A DNA stretch of 64,000 nt from Hofstenia miamia (lineage: Eukaryota > Xenacoelomorpha > Acoela). Positions 57,401 through 62,440 of this stretch are shown here, one piece after another. The DNA is taken from the NCBI GenBank assembly GCA_004352715.1, contig SCFE01000077.1:641543-705542 (forward strand). The letters run 5' to 3'. The notes below the pieces were generated by a model. The model ran no database searches and was not told the origin of the DNA. It saw only the letters and a list, made by a program, of their open reading frames with translations. The position numbers and the translations under genes were made by a program. The number at the start of each line of letters is the position of its first letter. The first letter of the stretch is position 1.

Positions 57401-58682
57401 CTTTCTCACTACCGAATTCAAAATTTAATATGAGTTGAGAAAATACGTCGTATAACAATATTTTCACTCCCTCTCCTGCGATATAATTAAATGTTCTTAA
57501 GTTTAGCTCTTCTTTTTAGTCGTATTATCAGTTATCACTATTTTCATGATTAATGTTTAGGTGTGGATACATACAACAGCTTAGTTGGTGGGGGCTTCCT
57601 TCATTTCTTCGTAAGAATTATGTATGGCTATGAGAATTTCGTTTATTTCAACGATGAATTTTTTGATATTCATGTAAGTATGTTTGCATCGCGATCCAAA
57701 ACCATTGTTTGTTTCTTTAAAAGAGTTTCTTCATTCTATTTTCCAAATTTTGAAGATAAATTCTCCACCTAAACGCTCTCCCAATGTAGTTTGATTATCA
57801 TTCAAATTCGAATGCATAATTATTTTTTATCAGAATAGTAAATTGTTTCATACCGTAGTGTAGGAAAGTTTTTTTATCTAACGAATCTTACTTTCATATT
57901 TACAGTTGAATTTAATGTAAGCGGGCACTATTTAGCTTATTCTGATGCGGATATCTGAGTGGAAATAGTTCATTAATATGTTTTTAAATACTTTAAACTA
58001 TTTTCGAGTTGATTTTCTGCGAATTTTTTCATGGTTGTATGAATTGTTCGTGAAGATCTCCATTCCTAGAAACAATTGTTTGATTCTAGCAGGTAATTTA
58101 TCTAATTTTCATAAAGATGTAATTTTGCGGATTGTGACAGCAATAAAAAAACATATGCACTTGAGAACGCCTGAAGCTAAGCCATTCACTGACCAGTTAA
58201 TCCGCCTTATGTTCAAAATACGGTTTAATCCTACAATTACCCTCAAATTGATTTTTCAAATTTTTTTACTATTATCTCAAGATTTCTACTGTTGTAAATA
58301 TGGTTTTTTGCAAAAAGAGGTTAAAATTATAATTTATATTTTTCTAGTTTTAGGTAATATTTGGCCTCTTTTCGATGTTTTGTTAGGTAGATGAACATCT
58401 CGATAGTTCTGGTTAGAATAGAAATGTCATAGTAAATTTTAAACACATTAATTTTCTTACTTTAGACGTTCAAATCGTCATTGATATTTTATTTAGAAAG
58501 AAGAATTTTGCCAGTCGCGTTCTAAAGAGACAGGAAATTTTCTGCGAGAATTCTCTGAAACCACGATGTTTACTCAATTTGTTGCTTTTCCCAATGAACT
58601 CAACCATCAACTATTTAAACAGCAGATGCAACTTTACCGCGATTCCTTACAAATAGTCAATAAGTCTATAAAGGGTGTATAA
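10284..58682 (+). CDS. DENND2: DENND2-family (ST5-like) DENN-domain Rab GEF, gene span of 20 exons
   Basis: Exon-by-exon reconstruction gives one continuous frame through 20 exons (3,462 nt, about 1,153 residues), close to the roughly 1,000-1,140 residues of vertebrate DENND2A and ST5/DENND2B. The first ~700 residues are low-complexity, Ser-rich and basic, with two PKPPR-type proline motifs. They are followed by uDENN (from about residue 735, [10 protein letters not shown]), cDENN ([34 protein letters not shown]) and dDENN ([16 protein letters not shown]). Family members are exchange factors for Rab GTPases, Rab9 in vertebrates; activity here is inferred from the family. Every exon junction keeps phase and uses GT-AG, with a strong TTTAG acceptor preference. 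The true start is unknown: the first exon found has a good acceptor, so an upstream exon is likely. Exon 5 appears twice because of an assembly join. Confidence 0.9.
10613..10786 (+). CDS. DENND2: DENND2-like exon 2, possible cassette exon
   Basis: The open frame contains [18 protein letters not shown] and an acidic stretch ending EHDNI, then donor ATCAG|gtttgg. With the acceptor at caattag it enters in the phase left by exon 1 and leaves in the phase needed by exon 3, and its 174 nt are divisible by three, so it could be skipped without a frameshift. The acceptor has a weak pyrimidine tract. The alternative donor at CGATA|gtattt would create a TAG when joined to exon 3. Boundaries are uncertain. 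Confidence 0.5.
11614..11825. repeat. Compact GC-richer dispersed repeat (SINE/MITE-like)
   Basis: Opens tttcctccgccaaggaggtt, with a CCTCC/GGAGG palindrome, and passes through a gtttgtttgtttgtc run and caaattttcaccagaggtgc. It ends tctgcgctctccgagtgctt. I recognise this as a repeat seen in very many animal genomes, far higher in GC than its surroundings. No RNA polymerase III boxes or target duplication were confirmed. Confidence 0.6.
13080..13112. repeat. (TAA)n microsatellite
   Basis: About 10 TAA/AAT units, followed by ttttatgattatgtatctga, a sequence also found next to the (ATT)n at 7253 in inverted orientation. Confidence 0.9.
14480..14565 (+). CDS. Orphan candidate first exon encoding a hydrophobic signal anchor
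   Basis: An ATG opens [20 protein letters not shown], then IFRERYSP and a donor CCATG|gtaagt that would give Trp. A short acidic start, about 17 hydrophobic residues, a basic stop-transfer and an aromatic/Pro end look like the N-terminus of a microsomal cytochrome P450 or another type-III membrane protein. No downstream exon was found in this window, and it sits inside an intron of the DENND2-like gene on the same strand. It could be a copied or decayed first exon, or chance. Confidence 0.35.
15088..16043. mobile_element. Non-autonomous hAT element (MITE) with perfect 8-bp target duplication
   Basis: The left end is CAGGGATGGCTAAAAATT; the reverse complement of the right end is CAGGGATGCCTAAAAATT (17 of 18 identical). 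The element is flanked on both sides by CTTACAGT (15080-15087 and 16044-16051), the 8-bp duplication typical of hAT transposition. Subterminal sequence is unusually rich in AATTAATTTAAATTAATT blocks on both sides. No transposase was recognised inside the 956 bp. It contains a smaller element at 15707-15906. Confidence 0.88.
15707..15906. mobile_element. Probable piggyBac-like MITE nested in the hAT MITE
   Basis: Bounded by TTAA on both sides (15703-15706 and 15907-15910). The inverted ends are CACTAGGAAGTCCG and, on the other strand, CATTAGAAAGTCCG (12 of 14). TTAA target use and short inverted ends point to the piggyBac superfamily. The minus strand is open for 60 codons with no known similarity. 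The family assignment is inferred from ends alone. Confidence 0.55.
19221..19324. repeat. Poly-C tract containing an 82-N gap (19232-19313)
   Basis: C-runs of 11-13 on both sides of the N. This homopolymer is striking in AT-rich DNA. Confidence 0.9.
21108..22131 (-). mobile_element. Internally deleted Tc1-like element with IR/DR ends
   Basis: The ends are near-perfect inverted repeats (21108-21135 and 22104-22131, 27 of 28 matching, core CAAATTATTATGGACACC), flanked by TA. A second copy of the binding-site core sits inside each end (about 21301-21325 and 21925-21945), the IR/DR layout known from Sleeping Beauty-type Tc1 elements. The minus strand keeps the transposase start [20 protein letters not shown] (ATG at 21780), then jumps to [29 protein letters not shown] (last catalytic Glu) and the C-terminal [14 protein letters not shown]. 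Most of the DNA-binding and first catalytic regions are deleted, so it is non-autonomous. Confidence 0.9.
22132..22624. other. Intron sequence before DENND2-like exon 3
   Basis: AT-rich, with no feature other than the exon 3 acceptor. Confidence 0.6.
22625..23444 (+). CDS. DENND2: DENND2-like exon 3, large Ser/Pro-rich exon
   Basis: This 820-nt exon follows acceptor tatatttag and ends AAGAGG|gtaggt. One base completes a Gly codon from the upstream exon, then [18 protein letters not shown] opens 273 codons without a stop. It is rich in Ser, Pro, Lys and Arg with clustered acidic patches ([12 protein letters not shown]), typical of a disordered regulatory N-terminus with many possible phosphorylation sites. 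There is no recognisable fold. Codon use is far less AT-biased than in the flanking introns, which supports real coding. Confidence 0.88.
23445..23893. other. Intron between DENND2-like exons 3 and 4
   Basis: 449 nt, AT-rich, nothing else seen. Confidence 0.8.
23894..24344 (+). CDS. DENND2: DENND2-like exon 4, with two proline-rich SH3-ligand-like motifs
   Basis: Acceptor attgtag, donor TTTCAG|gtatca, 150 codons plus one base. It carries a basic segment ([17 protein letters not shown]), a helical-looking stretch ([17 protein letters not shown]) and two PKPPR motifs (AVPKPPRTF and APPKPPRQF) of the kind bound by SH3 domains. ST5-type proteins are known for SH3-binding proline motifs; binding here is inferred. 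The open frame runs past the donor into intron sequence, so the longer ORF through 24610 is not the protein. Confidence 0.88.
24345..25430. other. Intron between DENND2-like exons 4 and 5
   Basis: AT-rich. The start of the haplotype block (25215) lies in it. No mobile element recognised. Confidence 0.8.
25431..25662 (+). CDS. DENND2: DENND2-like exon 5 (first assembled copy)
   Basis: Acceptor ttatttag, donor CACAA|gtaagt. The two leading bases complete the Val codon begun by exon 4, giving [19 protein letters not shown] and then a basic run ([13 protein letters not shown]). A tempting closer acceptor (cttacag at 25485) breaks the phase with exon 4 and is rejected. An almost identical copy lies 489 bp downstream. 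Because 232 nt is not a multiple of three, using both copies would shift the frame. Confidence 0.85.
25920..26151 (+). CDS. DENND2: Second copy of DENND2-like exon 5 (probable alternative haplotype)
   Basis: Same exon, splice sites and protein as 25431-25662. Four third-position differences are all synonymous, and one more difference lies in the flanking intron. The repeat unit (25215-25702 against 25704-26191) is joined by a single N, which points to two alleles placed end to end in the assembly. A genuine recent exon duplication with mutually exclusive use is the alternative. Confidence 0.6.
26808..26838. repeat. (TA)n microsatellite
   Basis: Alternating TA run in an intron. Confidence 0.95.
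27197..27553. repeat. 153-bp direct repeat around a 17-N gap
   Basis: 27197-27349 and 27401-27553 read the same. N at 27350-27366 plus 34 unique bases lie between them. A contig overlap that was not merged is likely. Confidence 0.85.
28720..29243 (-). pseudogene. Decayed Tc1-like transposase (C-terminal half)
   Basis: The minus strand reads [13 protein letters not shown] (second catalytic region, WIFQQDNAPCHT-like, damaged), [18 protein letters not shown] (LNPIENLW motif with the catalytic Glu changed to Lys), QSNQP, then IKAKGHHTKY-like remains. It has several stops and frameshifts. Confidence 0.7.
29245..29637 (-). repeat. Exact second copy of part of the Tc1 remnant after a single N
   Basis: Identical over 393 bp to 28851-29243, with N at 29244. 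Read as an assembly duplicate. Confidence 0.85.
30186..30646. other. Assembly gap of 461 N, followed by (TA)n
   Basis: Unsequenced; a TA run starts at 30647. Confidence 0.99.
30783..30867 (+). CDS. DENND2: DENND2-like exon 6
   Basis: Acceptor acatttag, donor AAGAAG|gtttgc. One base completes the Asn codon begun by exon 5, followed by [18 protein letters not shown] and a basic end, [10 protein letters not shown]. It is short (85 nt) and still in the disordered region. Support comes from the phase match on both sides and from codon quality in one frame only. Confidence 0.8.
30868..31807. other. Intron between DENND2-like exons 6 and 7
   Basis: AT-rich. The open frame at 31463-31768 has no recognised similarity. 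Confidence 0.75.
31808..31948 (+). CDS. DENND2: DENND2-like exon 7
   Basis: Acceptor ctatttag, donor TTTTCT|gtaaat, exactly 47 codons in phase 0. It reads [18 protein letters not shown], then [14 protein letters not shown], a basic, probably helical linker. The GC-richer codon composition stands out against the intron. Confidence 0.85.
32450..32705 (-). pseudogene. Penelope-like element remnant (GIY-YIG endonuclease)
   Basis: The minus strand reads [18 protein letters not shown], a stop, then [18 protein letters not shown] and, after a frameshift, [33 protein letters not shown]. The C-x-x-C-x-x-x-YIGET motif followed by an R and by an I-E-A-(I/L)-E segment is the GIY-YIG domain at the C-terminus of Penelope-like retroelements. 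It is short and dead. Confidence 0.68.
32675..34296. repeat. Haplotype pair joined by one N at 33406
   Basis: 32675-33405 (731 bp) and 33407-34296 (890 bp) are the same sequence. The second copy carries an extra AT-rich block (about 33500-33675), and the first has a few extra bases elsewhere, so the two alleles differ by indels. Confidence 0.88.
36482..38095. repeat. 714-bp direct repeat bounded by single Ns
   Basis: 36482-37195 and 37382-38095 are nearly identical (one C/T difference seen). Ns lie at 37381 and 38096. The first copy continues into 185 bp of unique sequence before the N. Confidence 0.88.
39964..40033 (+). CDS. DENND2: DENND2-like exon 8
   Basis: Acceptor acatttag, donor GATG|gtaagt, 70 nt, reads [20 protein letters not shown] and then LSD. 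The phase fits exon 7 and exon 9. It is preceded by an intron of about 8 kb whose assembled length is inflated by duplicated blocks. Confidence 0.82.
40200..40256 (+). CDS. DENND2: DENND2-like exon 9
   Basis: A 57-nt exon with acceptor ttgcaag (the one acceptor without a TAG) and donor GACG|gtaaga. It reads [19 protein letters not shown], acidic and Ser-rich. Both junctions are phase 1, so it is symmetrical and could be skipped without a frameshift. Confidence 0.8.
40566..40667 (+). CDS. DENND2: DENND2-like exon 10, start of uDENN
   Basis: Acceptor gttttag, donor TTAG|gtaaca. It ends in [14 protein letters not shown], the first beta strand of the uDENN (longin-like) half, where family members have an LFE-hydrophobic strand. 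The upstream part is an acidic linker. Confidence 0.87.
41063..41222 (+). CDS. DENND2: DENND2-like exon 11, uDENN
   Basis: Acceptor acatttag, donor TTAGA|gtaaga. It reads [20 protein letters not shown], then [12 protein letters not shown]. The P-E-x-x-x-x-FPP pattern and the FCFPDA motif are the DENND2 uDENN signature. A decayed copy of this exon lies at 41790-41925. Confidence 0.92.
41473..41542 (+). CDS. DENND2: DENND2-like exon 12, uDENN end
   Basis: Acceptor tgtttag, donor TTTATC|gtaaga. It reads [20 protein letters not shown] and then RFI, matching the family motif F-x-x-x-L-T-x-x-x-G-x-x-x-x-GYC-R. It is followed by a 47-nt intron. Reading through that intron gives a longer but wrong open frame ending at 41665. 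Confidence 0.93.
41543..41589 (+). other. 47-nt mini-intron of the DENND2-like gene
   Basis: GTAAGA donor, a ttactaat branchpoint-like sequence about 20 nt before the end, and a tatttag acceptor. Removing it joins the uDENN end to the LPxxYC motif in frame. Reading through gives an unrelated sequence. Confidence 0.9.
41590..41661 (+). CDS. DENND2: DENND2-like exon 13, start of cDENN
   Basis: Exactly 24 codons between acceptor gctatttag and donor AGCAAC|gtaagt. It reads [20 protein letters not shown], which matches the DENND2 consensus [18 protein letters not shown]. This match identifies the frame and proves the preceding mini-intron. Confidence 0.93.
41790..41925 (+). pseudogene. Decayed duplicate of DENND2-like exon 11
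   Basis: The stretch after aattag reads [15 protein letters not shown], a stop, then [18 protein letters not shown] and AKTFDPKN. It is clearly related to exon 11 ([15 protein letters not shown]...), with one stop, a small internal deletion and no donor. Similarity continues into the following intron (tgtttgtagtttgc against tgtttgaagttcac), so a genomic segment was copied, not a transcript. Confidence 0.85.
42419..42991. mobile_element. Possible piggyBac-like remnant
   Basis: The left end is TTAA followed by CCCTACTCTGC, then a palindrome (TGTAC-GTTAA-GTACA) and gtgcggtcagatt, whose last ten bases (cggtcagatt) also occur near the left end of the element at 15707. The right end, AGCAGTAAGAG before TTAA, pairs only weakly with the left. 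Internal sequence is AT-rich without coding. Confidence 0.3.
45262..45345 (+). repeat. Possible tRNA-derived SINE remnant
   Basis: gtgttcgagtcc at 45315-45326 fits the RNA polymerase III B box, and ttggttgctgg about 30 bp upstream is a poor A box. The patch is GC-richer than its surroundings. No cloverleaf was found. Confidence 0.25.
46888..46980 (+). CDS. DENND2: DENND2-like exon 14, cDENN
   Basis: Exactly 31 codons from acceptor ctatttag to donor CTTCCG|gttggt, reading [20 protein letters not shown], then [11 protein letters not shown]. The spacing between the FGLFS motif of exon 13 and the P-G motif opening exon 15 equals that of vertebrate DENND2, which decided the acceptor. Two later acceptors (taag, gcag) would shorten this helix. 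Confidence 0.88.
46981..47024 (+). other. 44-nt mini-intron of the DENND2-like gene
   Basis: GT-AG intron between exons 14 and 15. Retention would lead to an in-frame TAA shortly after. Removing it restores the conserved P-G-x-T-(I/V)-x-V motif exactly. Confidence 0.85.
47025..47117 (+). CDS. DENND2: DENND2-like exon 15, cDENN
   Basis: 31 codons from acceptor tgtatag to donor GAGCAT|gtaagt, reading [20 protein letters not shown], then ending DPRLEH. It aligns with the family stretch PGKTI-V ... DSRLEHVDF. It follows a 44-nt intron. Confidence 0.9.
47468..47574 (+). CDS. DENND2: DENND2-like exon 16, cDENN core
   Basis: Acceptor attttag, donor TTAAG|gtaatc. It opens with VNF, completing the LEHV-x-F motif across the junction, and contains [20 protein letters not shown], the hallmark cDENN helix and strand (SLLLERRVI). 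Confidence 0.95.
47658..48371. repeat. 146-bp direct repeat flanking an R4-like fragment
   Basis: 47658-47803 equals 48226-48371, with N at 47804. The R4-like piece lies between them. Confidence 0.88.
47805..48225 (+). pseudogene. R4/Dong-like RT core fragment (copy 3)
   Basis: Open frame with motif [21 protein letters not shown], and motif [13 protein letters not shown], then [20 protein letters not shown] and [17 protein letters not shown] and the G-x-F-Q-G-D-S-L motif are typical of R2/R4-type RTs. The reading frame is intact for about 140 codons. Both ends stop mid-element, unlike normal LINE truncation; see findings on misplacement. Confidence 0.85.
49988..50073. repeat. (ATT)n microsatellite at the 5' side of R4-like copy 4
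   Basis: About 27 ATT units interrupted by ATAATT. The element begins directly after. Confidence 0.9.
50074..51413 (+). pseudogene. R4/Dong-like LINE, copy 4 (interrupted by a 700-N gap)
   Basis: The 5' part (50074-50360) encodes [20 protein letters not shown] and RT motif [22 protein letters not shown] spans 50361-51060. The 3' part encodes [40 protein letters not shown] and [20 protein letters not shown], with a TGA where copy 2 has Trp (KWGG), then the C-terminus and a 3' end identical in layout to copy 2, followed by (ATA)n. Confidence 0.87.
50361..51060. other. Assembly gap of 700 N inside R4-like copy 4
   Basis: Replaces the RT palm/thumb and zinc-knuckle region. The round length suggests an estimated gap. 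Confidence 0.99.
51414..51451. repeat. (ATA)n shared tail of R4-like copy 4 and a LINE 3' end
   Basis: Microsatellite between the plus-strand R4-like 3' end and a minus-strand LINE 3' end, so two elements meet tail to tail. Confidence 0.9.
51452..51556 (-). mobile_element. 3' end of LINE family C, severely 5'-truncated
   Basis: About 105 bp closely matching 61012-61115 (caaatttaacttaaattaaa, gacattacagcgtctctgca), the 3' terminus of the minus-strand LINE at 61003-62440. Confidence 0.8.
53220..53445 (+). CDS. DENND2: DENND2-like exon 17, cDENN end
   Basis: Acceptor gtttag, donor AAGAAG|gtgatt. Its first base completes the Ser codon of exon 16. It reads [20 protein letters not shown], then [19 protein letters not shown] and [14 protein letters not shown], the canonical end of cDENN (LYPF-W-HTFIPVLP, PTPFLVG, ALMVNLG in vertebrates). 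The open frame upstream to 53164 is intron. Confidence 0.95.
54200..55758 (+). pseudogene. CR1/jockey-type LINE copy A2, nearly full RT domain
   Basis: Reading downstream: [17 protein letters not shown] (RT motif 0/1), [31 protein letters not shown], motif [17 protein letters not shown], motif [21 protein letters not shown], motif [14 protein letters not shown], then [13 protein letters not shown] and [20 protein letters not shown]. The catalytic A-D-D is changed to T-D-H, and stops and frameshifts follow, so it is inactive. It ends in (ATT)n at 55759-55780, like copy A1. Confidence 0.88.
55759..55780 (+). repeat. (ATT)n tail of LINE copy A2
   Basis: Short ATT run at the 3' end of the LINE. 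Confidence 0.85.
55904..56003 (+). CDS. DENND2: DENND2-like exon 18, cDENN-dDENN linker
   Basis: Acceptor ttatttag, donor GGCT|gtgagt. It reads [20 protein letters not shown], then [13 protein letters not shown]; the family has DDED-LLP-KLQ-AL here. An earlier GT (after GAT at 55993) looks like a donor but breaks the phase with exon 19, so the gtgagt site is chosen. Confidence 0.87.
56004..57560. other. Intron between DENND2-like exons 18 and 19
   Basis: AT-rich. Open frames on both strands at 56792-57118 have no recognised similarity. Confidence 0.75.
57561..57673 (+). CDS. DENND2: DENND2-like exon 19, dDENN
   Basis: Acceptor atgtttag, donor ATTCAT|gtaagt. It reads [20 protein letters not shown], then [16 protein letters not shown], matching the family pattern VSEVFIRFFVETVGHYSLFL. 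Two leading bases complete a Cys codon with exon 18. Confidence 0.92.
57674..58496. other. Intron between DENND2-like exons 19 and 20
   Basis: AT-rich. A 138-codon open frame at 57978-58394 contains [20 protein letters not shown] but matches no family I recognise and is Phe/Ile-heavy like the background. Confidence 0.7.
58497..58682 (+). CDS. DENND2: DENND2-like terminal exon 20, dDENN and stop
   Basis: Acceptor ttatttag, then 61 codons and TAA. It reads [20 protein letters not shown], then [15 protein letters not shown], matching the family -S-IRRFLE-FMESQMF--FI-dREL. The protein ends SIKGV, about 25 residues shorter than the vertebrate tail. Confidence 0.92.
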   Translation, partial: KEEFCQSRSKETGNFLREFSETTMFTQFVAFPNELNHQLFKQQMQLYRDSLQIVNKSIKGV

Positions 58683-59914
58683 CTTAGATGATTGTTCTCT
58701 ATTCATGGAGCCTGTGCATACTATATTATATGACCTCAAACTAAAGAGAAACGCTTTGTCACAGAAACTGATATCATAATTTTACAAATCGACAATTTAT
58801 TGATCGCTACATCTTTCAAAATTACGTTTTTTATTTTAGCCATGAAATGAAAATTCTTAAATTTATATTAAAAAAATTCGGTTAAATTGCGTTCAACTAC
58901 ATTAGTATGTTGATTTCTAGTCTTCATGATTTTTCAATGGAATCGTTTAATTTTTCTAGGTGCTTCGATCAGTCCTAATTCTCTGGCATTATTGTTTGTG
59001 GCTCCTAATAATTTGTAAAAGCCTTATTTTGTGTTAACTTTTCTATCCATAGATTTATGATTCGTTTTGTACATTTGTTGAATTTAAATTAGCTTTTAGA
59101 CATATTGTTTTTTTGTTAAGAAATGATCTCTAAAGGTGATTCATAATGCAATGTTCAAATTACTACGAAACTCTTTGGAATTTAAAATTTCACTTTATGT
59201 AACTGCGCTGTTTGCTAATCTGTCATCGTTTCTGAAGATATTCAACTGGAGGATCAAATTTGTTTTCAGTGAGAAATTATATCTCATATATCAAAAATTA
59301 TAAGCAAGAATTGATGTTCATTATAGCATAAATTCAATAAAATATCAAACTTGTATACCTTGTCCTAAAAAATGGGACTCGGAAAAATTTAATTTACAGA
59401 CAAACGGATGAACGTATTTACAAAAAGAAAAGTGAGAGTAATAACAAAATAAATTGGCTATAATCCCATGGATTTTAGTTTTTTGAAATTTTCCGTTGTT
59501 TGCTAAGCACTTGGATAAACACAAAGAAATACAGTTTATCAAATTTCCAAGTATGACCGATGAAATTTCATGTTGCGATTCTTGGATTTTTTTCAACCAG
59601 TTTCGCCTTTGTAAGTGGAATTTTCTTTTTCACGGGTTTCTTGATGATATTGAAAAACTAAACTCCCCAACAGTCTCATATTTTGTGACAAGGTATATGT
59701 CTGTTTCACCGTTTTCTAAAACAACTTTGTGGTTTAATCTTTGATAAAAGGCCTACCGACTATTCCATAACTTGCAACTGGATAAGATGCAAACTTAGCT
59801 TCTCCTTGTTACGAAGCATGATCCTCTGCATTCGTGGAACTGAACTAGACTCCACCATGCAATTTCTTAGCTCGAAGTTGATCGCCACTTCGCTGGAGCC
59901 AGCCACTACCTCAC
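58683..59914. other. 3' UTR and intergenic DNA after the DENND2-like gene
   Basis: AT-rich, with AATAAA at 59336. 59740-59914 is GC-richer without a clear frame. Confidence 0.6.
59336..59341 (+). promoter_or_regulatory. Candidate polyadenylation signal AATAAA of the DENND2-like gene
   Basis: First clear AATAAA noticed after the stop codon, about 650 nt downstream, giving a plausible 3' UTR over 58683 to about 59360. In such AT-rich DNA the hexamer can occur by chance. Confidence 0.35.
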
Positions 59915-60232
59915 GTGACTGACAGTTCTTATTTGAAATTAACTTATTTTAATTCTGTTCCAAGATGCGTAACCCTGACCGAATATTTATTTGATCAGAA
60001 TTTTCCTGCTAGAGCATTCACCGGGGAATGGAACAAGAAGAAGAATTGTCGCCCTTTCTGGATTTCCAAAAGAGAATTTTTTGTTACTAGGCACTGGAAT
60101 GGATTTTTGAAAGATTTAATTATGATTTGCCAGAAGATACAAACTCCTATATACAAAGTGTTGCACATGTCGGTTGTTATTGAACTAAATGATTGGCAAT
60201 CACGTTCGGTTCTAGTCCTGAAGATACTGTGA
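59915..60232 (+). pseudogene. Possible MATH-domain (SPOP/TDPOZ-like) remnant
   Basis: A 105-codon frame includes FDQNFPARAFTGEWNKKKN and ISKREFFVTRHWNGFLKDLI, MICQKI. The order K-R-(D/E)-F-x-x-x-x-x-N-G-(F/L)-L-x-D-x-(L/I)-x-(I/L)-x-C resembles the end of MATH domains in SPOP-like proteins. The N-terminal half of such a domain is not readable upstream, and no BTB domain follows. Weak; chance similarity is possible. Confidence 0.35.
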
Positions 60233-61002
60233 TTTTAAATCAAGCAAGATCGTCTTAATGTTAGCATTATGGAATTAACTGATGAATTGGACGTTGCCTC
60301 ATATAATCCTGTGGAAAACCAAGCCTCTTGATGTTGGTTTTATGGGGGATTTTGTGGGAATATTTTTGTGTCCATGATTAATTTTATAAATTTAATGTTA
60401 ATAGTAACTAAATAATTTTGATTTTGTAAATGTGTAGATGATTTTGAATGATTGTAATTATAATTTTGTATCATTAAAATTTGCTTTATTTTATTTTAGA
60501 AATGTTTATTGAATAATAGAAAGAGCTGTGCAAAAAATTCCCAGAGGGCAATATTTTTAAAAAAAAATCGAGCTGAAGTGAGCCTAATTGAAAGTTTTTT
60601 CGTGGCGAACCGAGCTGAACTTCCTTAAAATTTAAAAGATTAGATATTTTGGCTCTTTGACAAGTCTGGCTATAATGCTGTGTTGTGTGTAACAATTTTG
60701 TTTGAACCTCTAAACTTTTCTTAAGTGTATTTATATTGACGCTCTTTTAAGCAAGTCTGTTAAATTTATATTTAAATACAGGAGTAAATTGTTAAGTAAT
60801 GAAAACTATTGCATGAATATCAAATCAAGCAGATTGAGCTATATCTAAATTCGAAGTTATTTTTGGATGTCATGCGCAGTTAGCGAATTGTGAATGAATT
60901 TGAGAACTGATTTTGCTTTAATTTTAAGCACCAAATTCTTGTATACTGTTAATTTGATACTTGATTAAATTGCTCAAAATTTATTTAATTAATAACAATA
61001 AT
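60233..61002. other. AT-rich spacer
   Basis: No feature seen other than a degenerate TAA-rich tail near 60980-61002. Confidence 0.6.
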
Positions 61003-61921
61003 AATTAATATTATTTTGCACTTACAATCCTTGAATTGAATAATAGCGCATTCAACTAAAATTTACAAATTTAACTTAAATTAAAAATGGACATTACAGC
61101 GTCTCTGCAATTCTAAAAGAGGAGGATAAGGCTAACTACATATTAGAGATACAGATAATCCTGCCTCTTCTCATTCAATTTTATTGTGCATAATATTTTT
61201 CATATCTTTTAATGATTTCAGAGAAAATGAAGCTGTCTTTTAGTCTATTACTCTTGTAAACTAAATCCCATTCACGTTTATTTCTTAACTCATATTTTGT
61301 GAATGACGATTGTTCTGGGATCAACTTATTCAATGGGTGTGTTGGTTTTTGCATCTGTTGCATTATTGATTACATAAAATTTGCCGTCTATCATATAATG
61401 AAACACAATTTGCTACTATCATTGCTTCAGCCTGTTCATAATCTCTAAACACTACTTTTAGAGCTCTTTTTGAATTGCTTCTAATTGCTTTCTTTGTTCT
61501 TGTGTAATGCTGTTGTGCCATAATGAGACAGCATATTAAATTGATGACCTTATAGGGGCTTTATATATGGTGATTATATCTTTACTTGGAACATTGCTTC
61601 TCCTTAATTGACGAAGATAATGTAATTTTGATGCAGTCTTTTTTGTTATGTAATCTATATTTCTGGCCCATTTAGGTTATCTTGTATTTGTATGCCTAAC
61701 AGTTTTGCACATTTAGTTCTCGTGACTGGGCCGCTTGGGGATATTCAAAACTATGAAAAAAAATTCTTTAGTTTTCTTAACGTTGACTTCTGCAAAGTTT
61801 TCGTTACACCAGTTATACATTATCTGAATTTAAGGATGCTGCTCTACTTAAACGGTGCCAAGCAGTAGGATCATCAACAAATTTGGTGTGAAATACATAA
61901 TCCATTAGTAGTTTATTAATG

Positions 61922-61957
<36 letters not shown>

Positions 61958-62440
61958 ATGGACCAATTTTTGTGCCTTGTGGGATGGCTGCATGCACCCT
62001 TTTCCAATCCGAGACTGTACGGTCAGATAGACGCATTCTTTGTCTGCGATTATATAAAAAAGATGATACCCACTGAACAATCGATGGAATAACTCCTATT
62101 TCATGCAAAAGAGATATAATTATCGGATGACTAACAAAGTAACAAATGGTTCTGTTGAAACATCATACAAAGAAGATTCTATTAAAATACAAATTGGCTT
62201 TGCTAGTTCATAACTAAAACTTTGCAGAATCCAATTGGGCAATAGATTAGAATTATGATCTGGACCAGAAGCTTTTCAAACAGGTAATTTCTTTAACCTA
62301 TGAAAAATCATCATTTCATCACATATTATTTCACAATTGTGATTACTCCTTATTGGTGGAGAAATTTTTTGGAAATGACAAACAGATTCTGTTAGCTTTA
62401 AATTACTTTCATTAGCAAGGTCCTCGCCGACATTTGACTA
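61003..62440 (-). pseudogene. CR1-like LINE family C, degraded, split by (TA)n
   Basis: The minus strand reads, 5' to 3': ASGPDHNSNLLPNWILQSFS, YELAKPICILIESSLYDVST, IGVIPSIVQWVSSFLYNRRQ, RMRLSDRTVSDWKRVHAAIP, QGTKIGPW (RT motif B), then a (TA)n run where the following strand should be, then NIDYITKKTASKLHYLRQLR, RSNVPSKDIITIYKAPIRSS. It ends in a 3' UTR shared with 51452-51556 and a TAA-rich tail. Many stops. Confidence 0.82.
61926..61955. repeat. (TA)n microsatellite inside LINE family C
   Basis: TA run directly after the codons for QGTKIGPW on the minus strand, replacing RT sequence. Confidence 0.95.
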
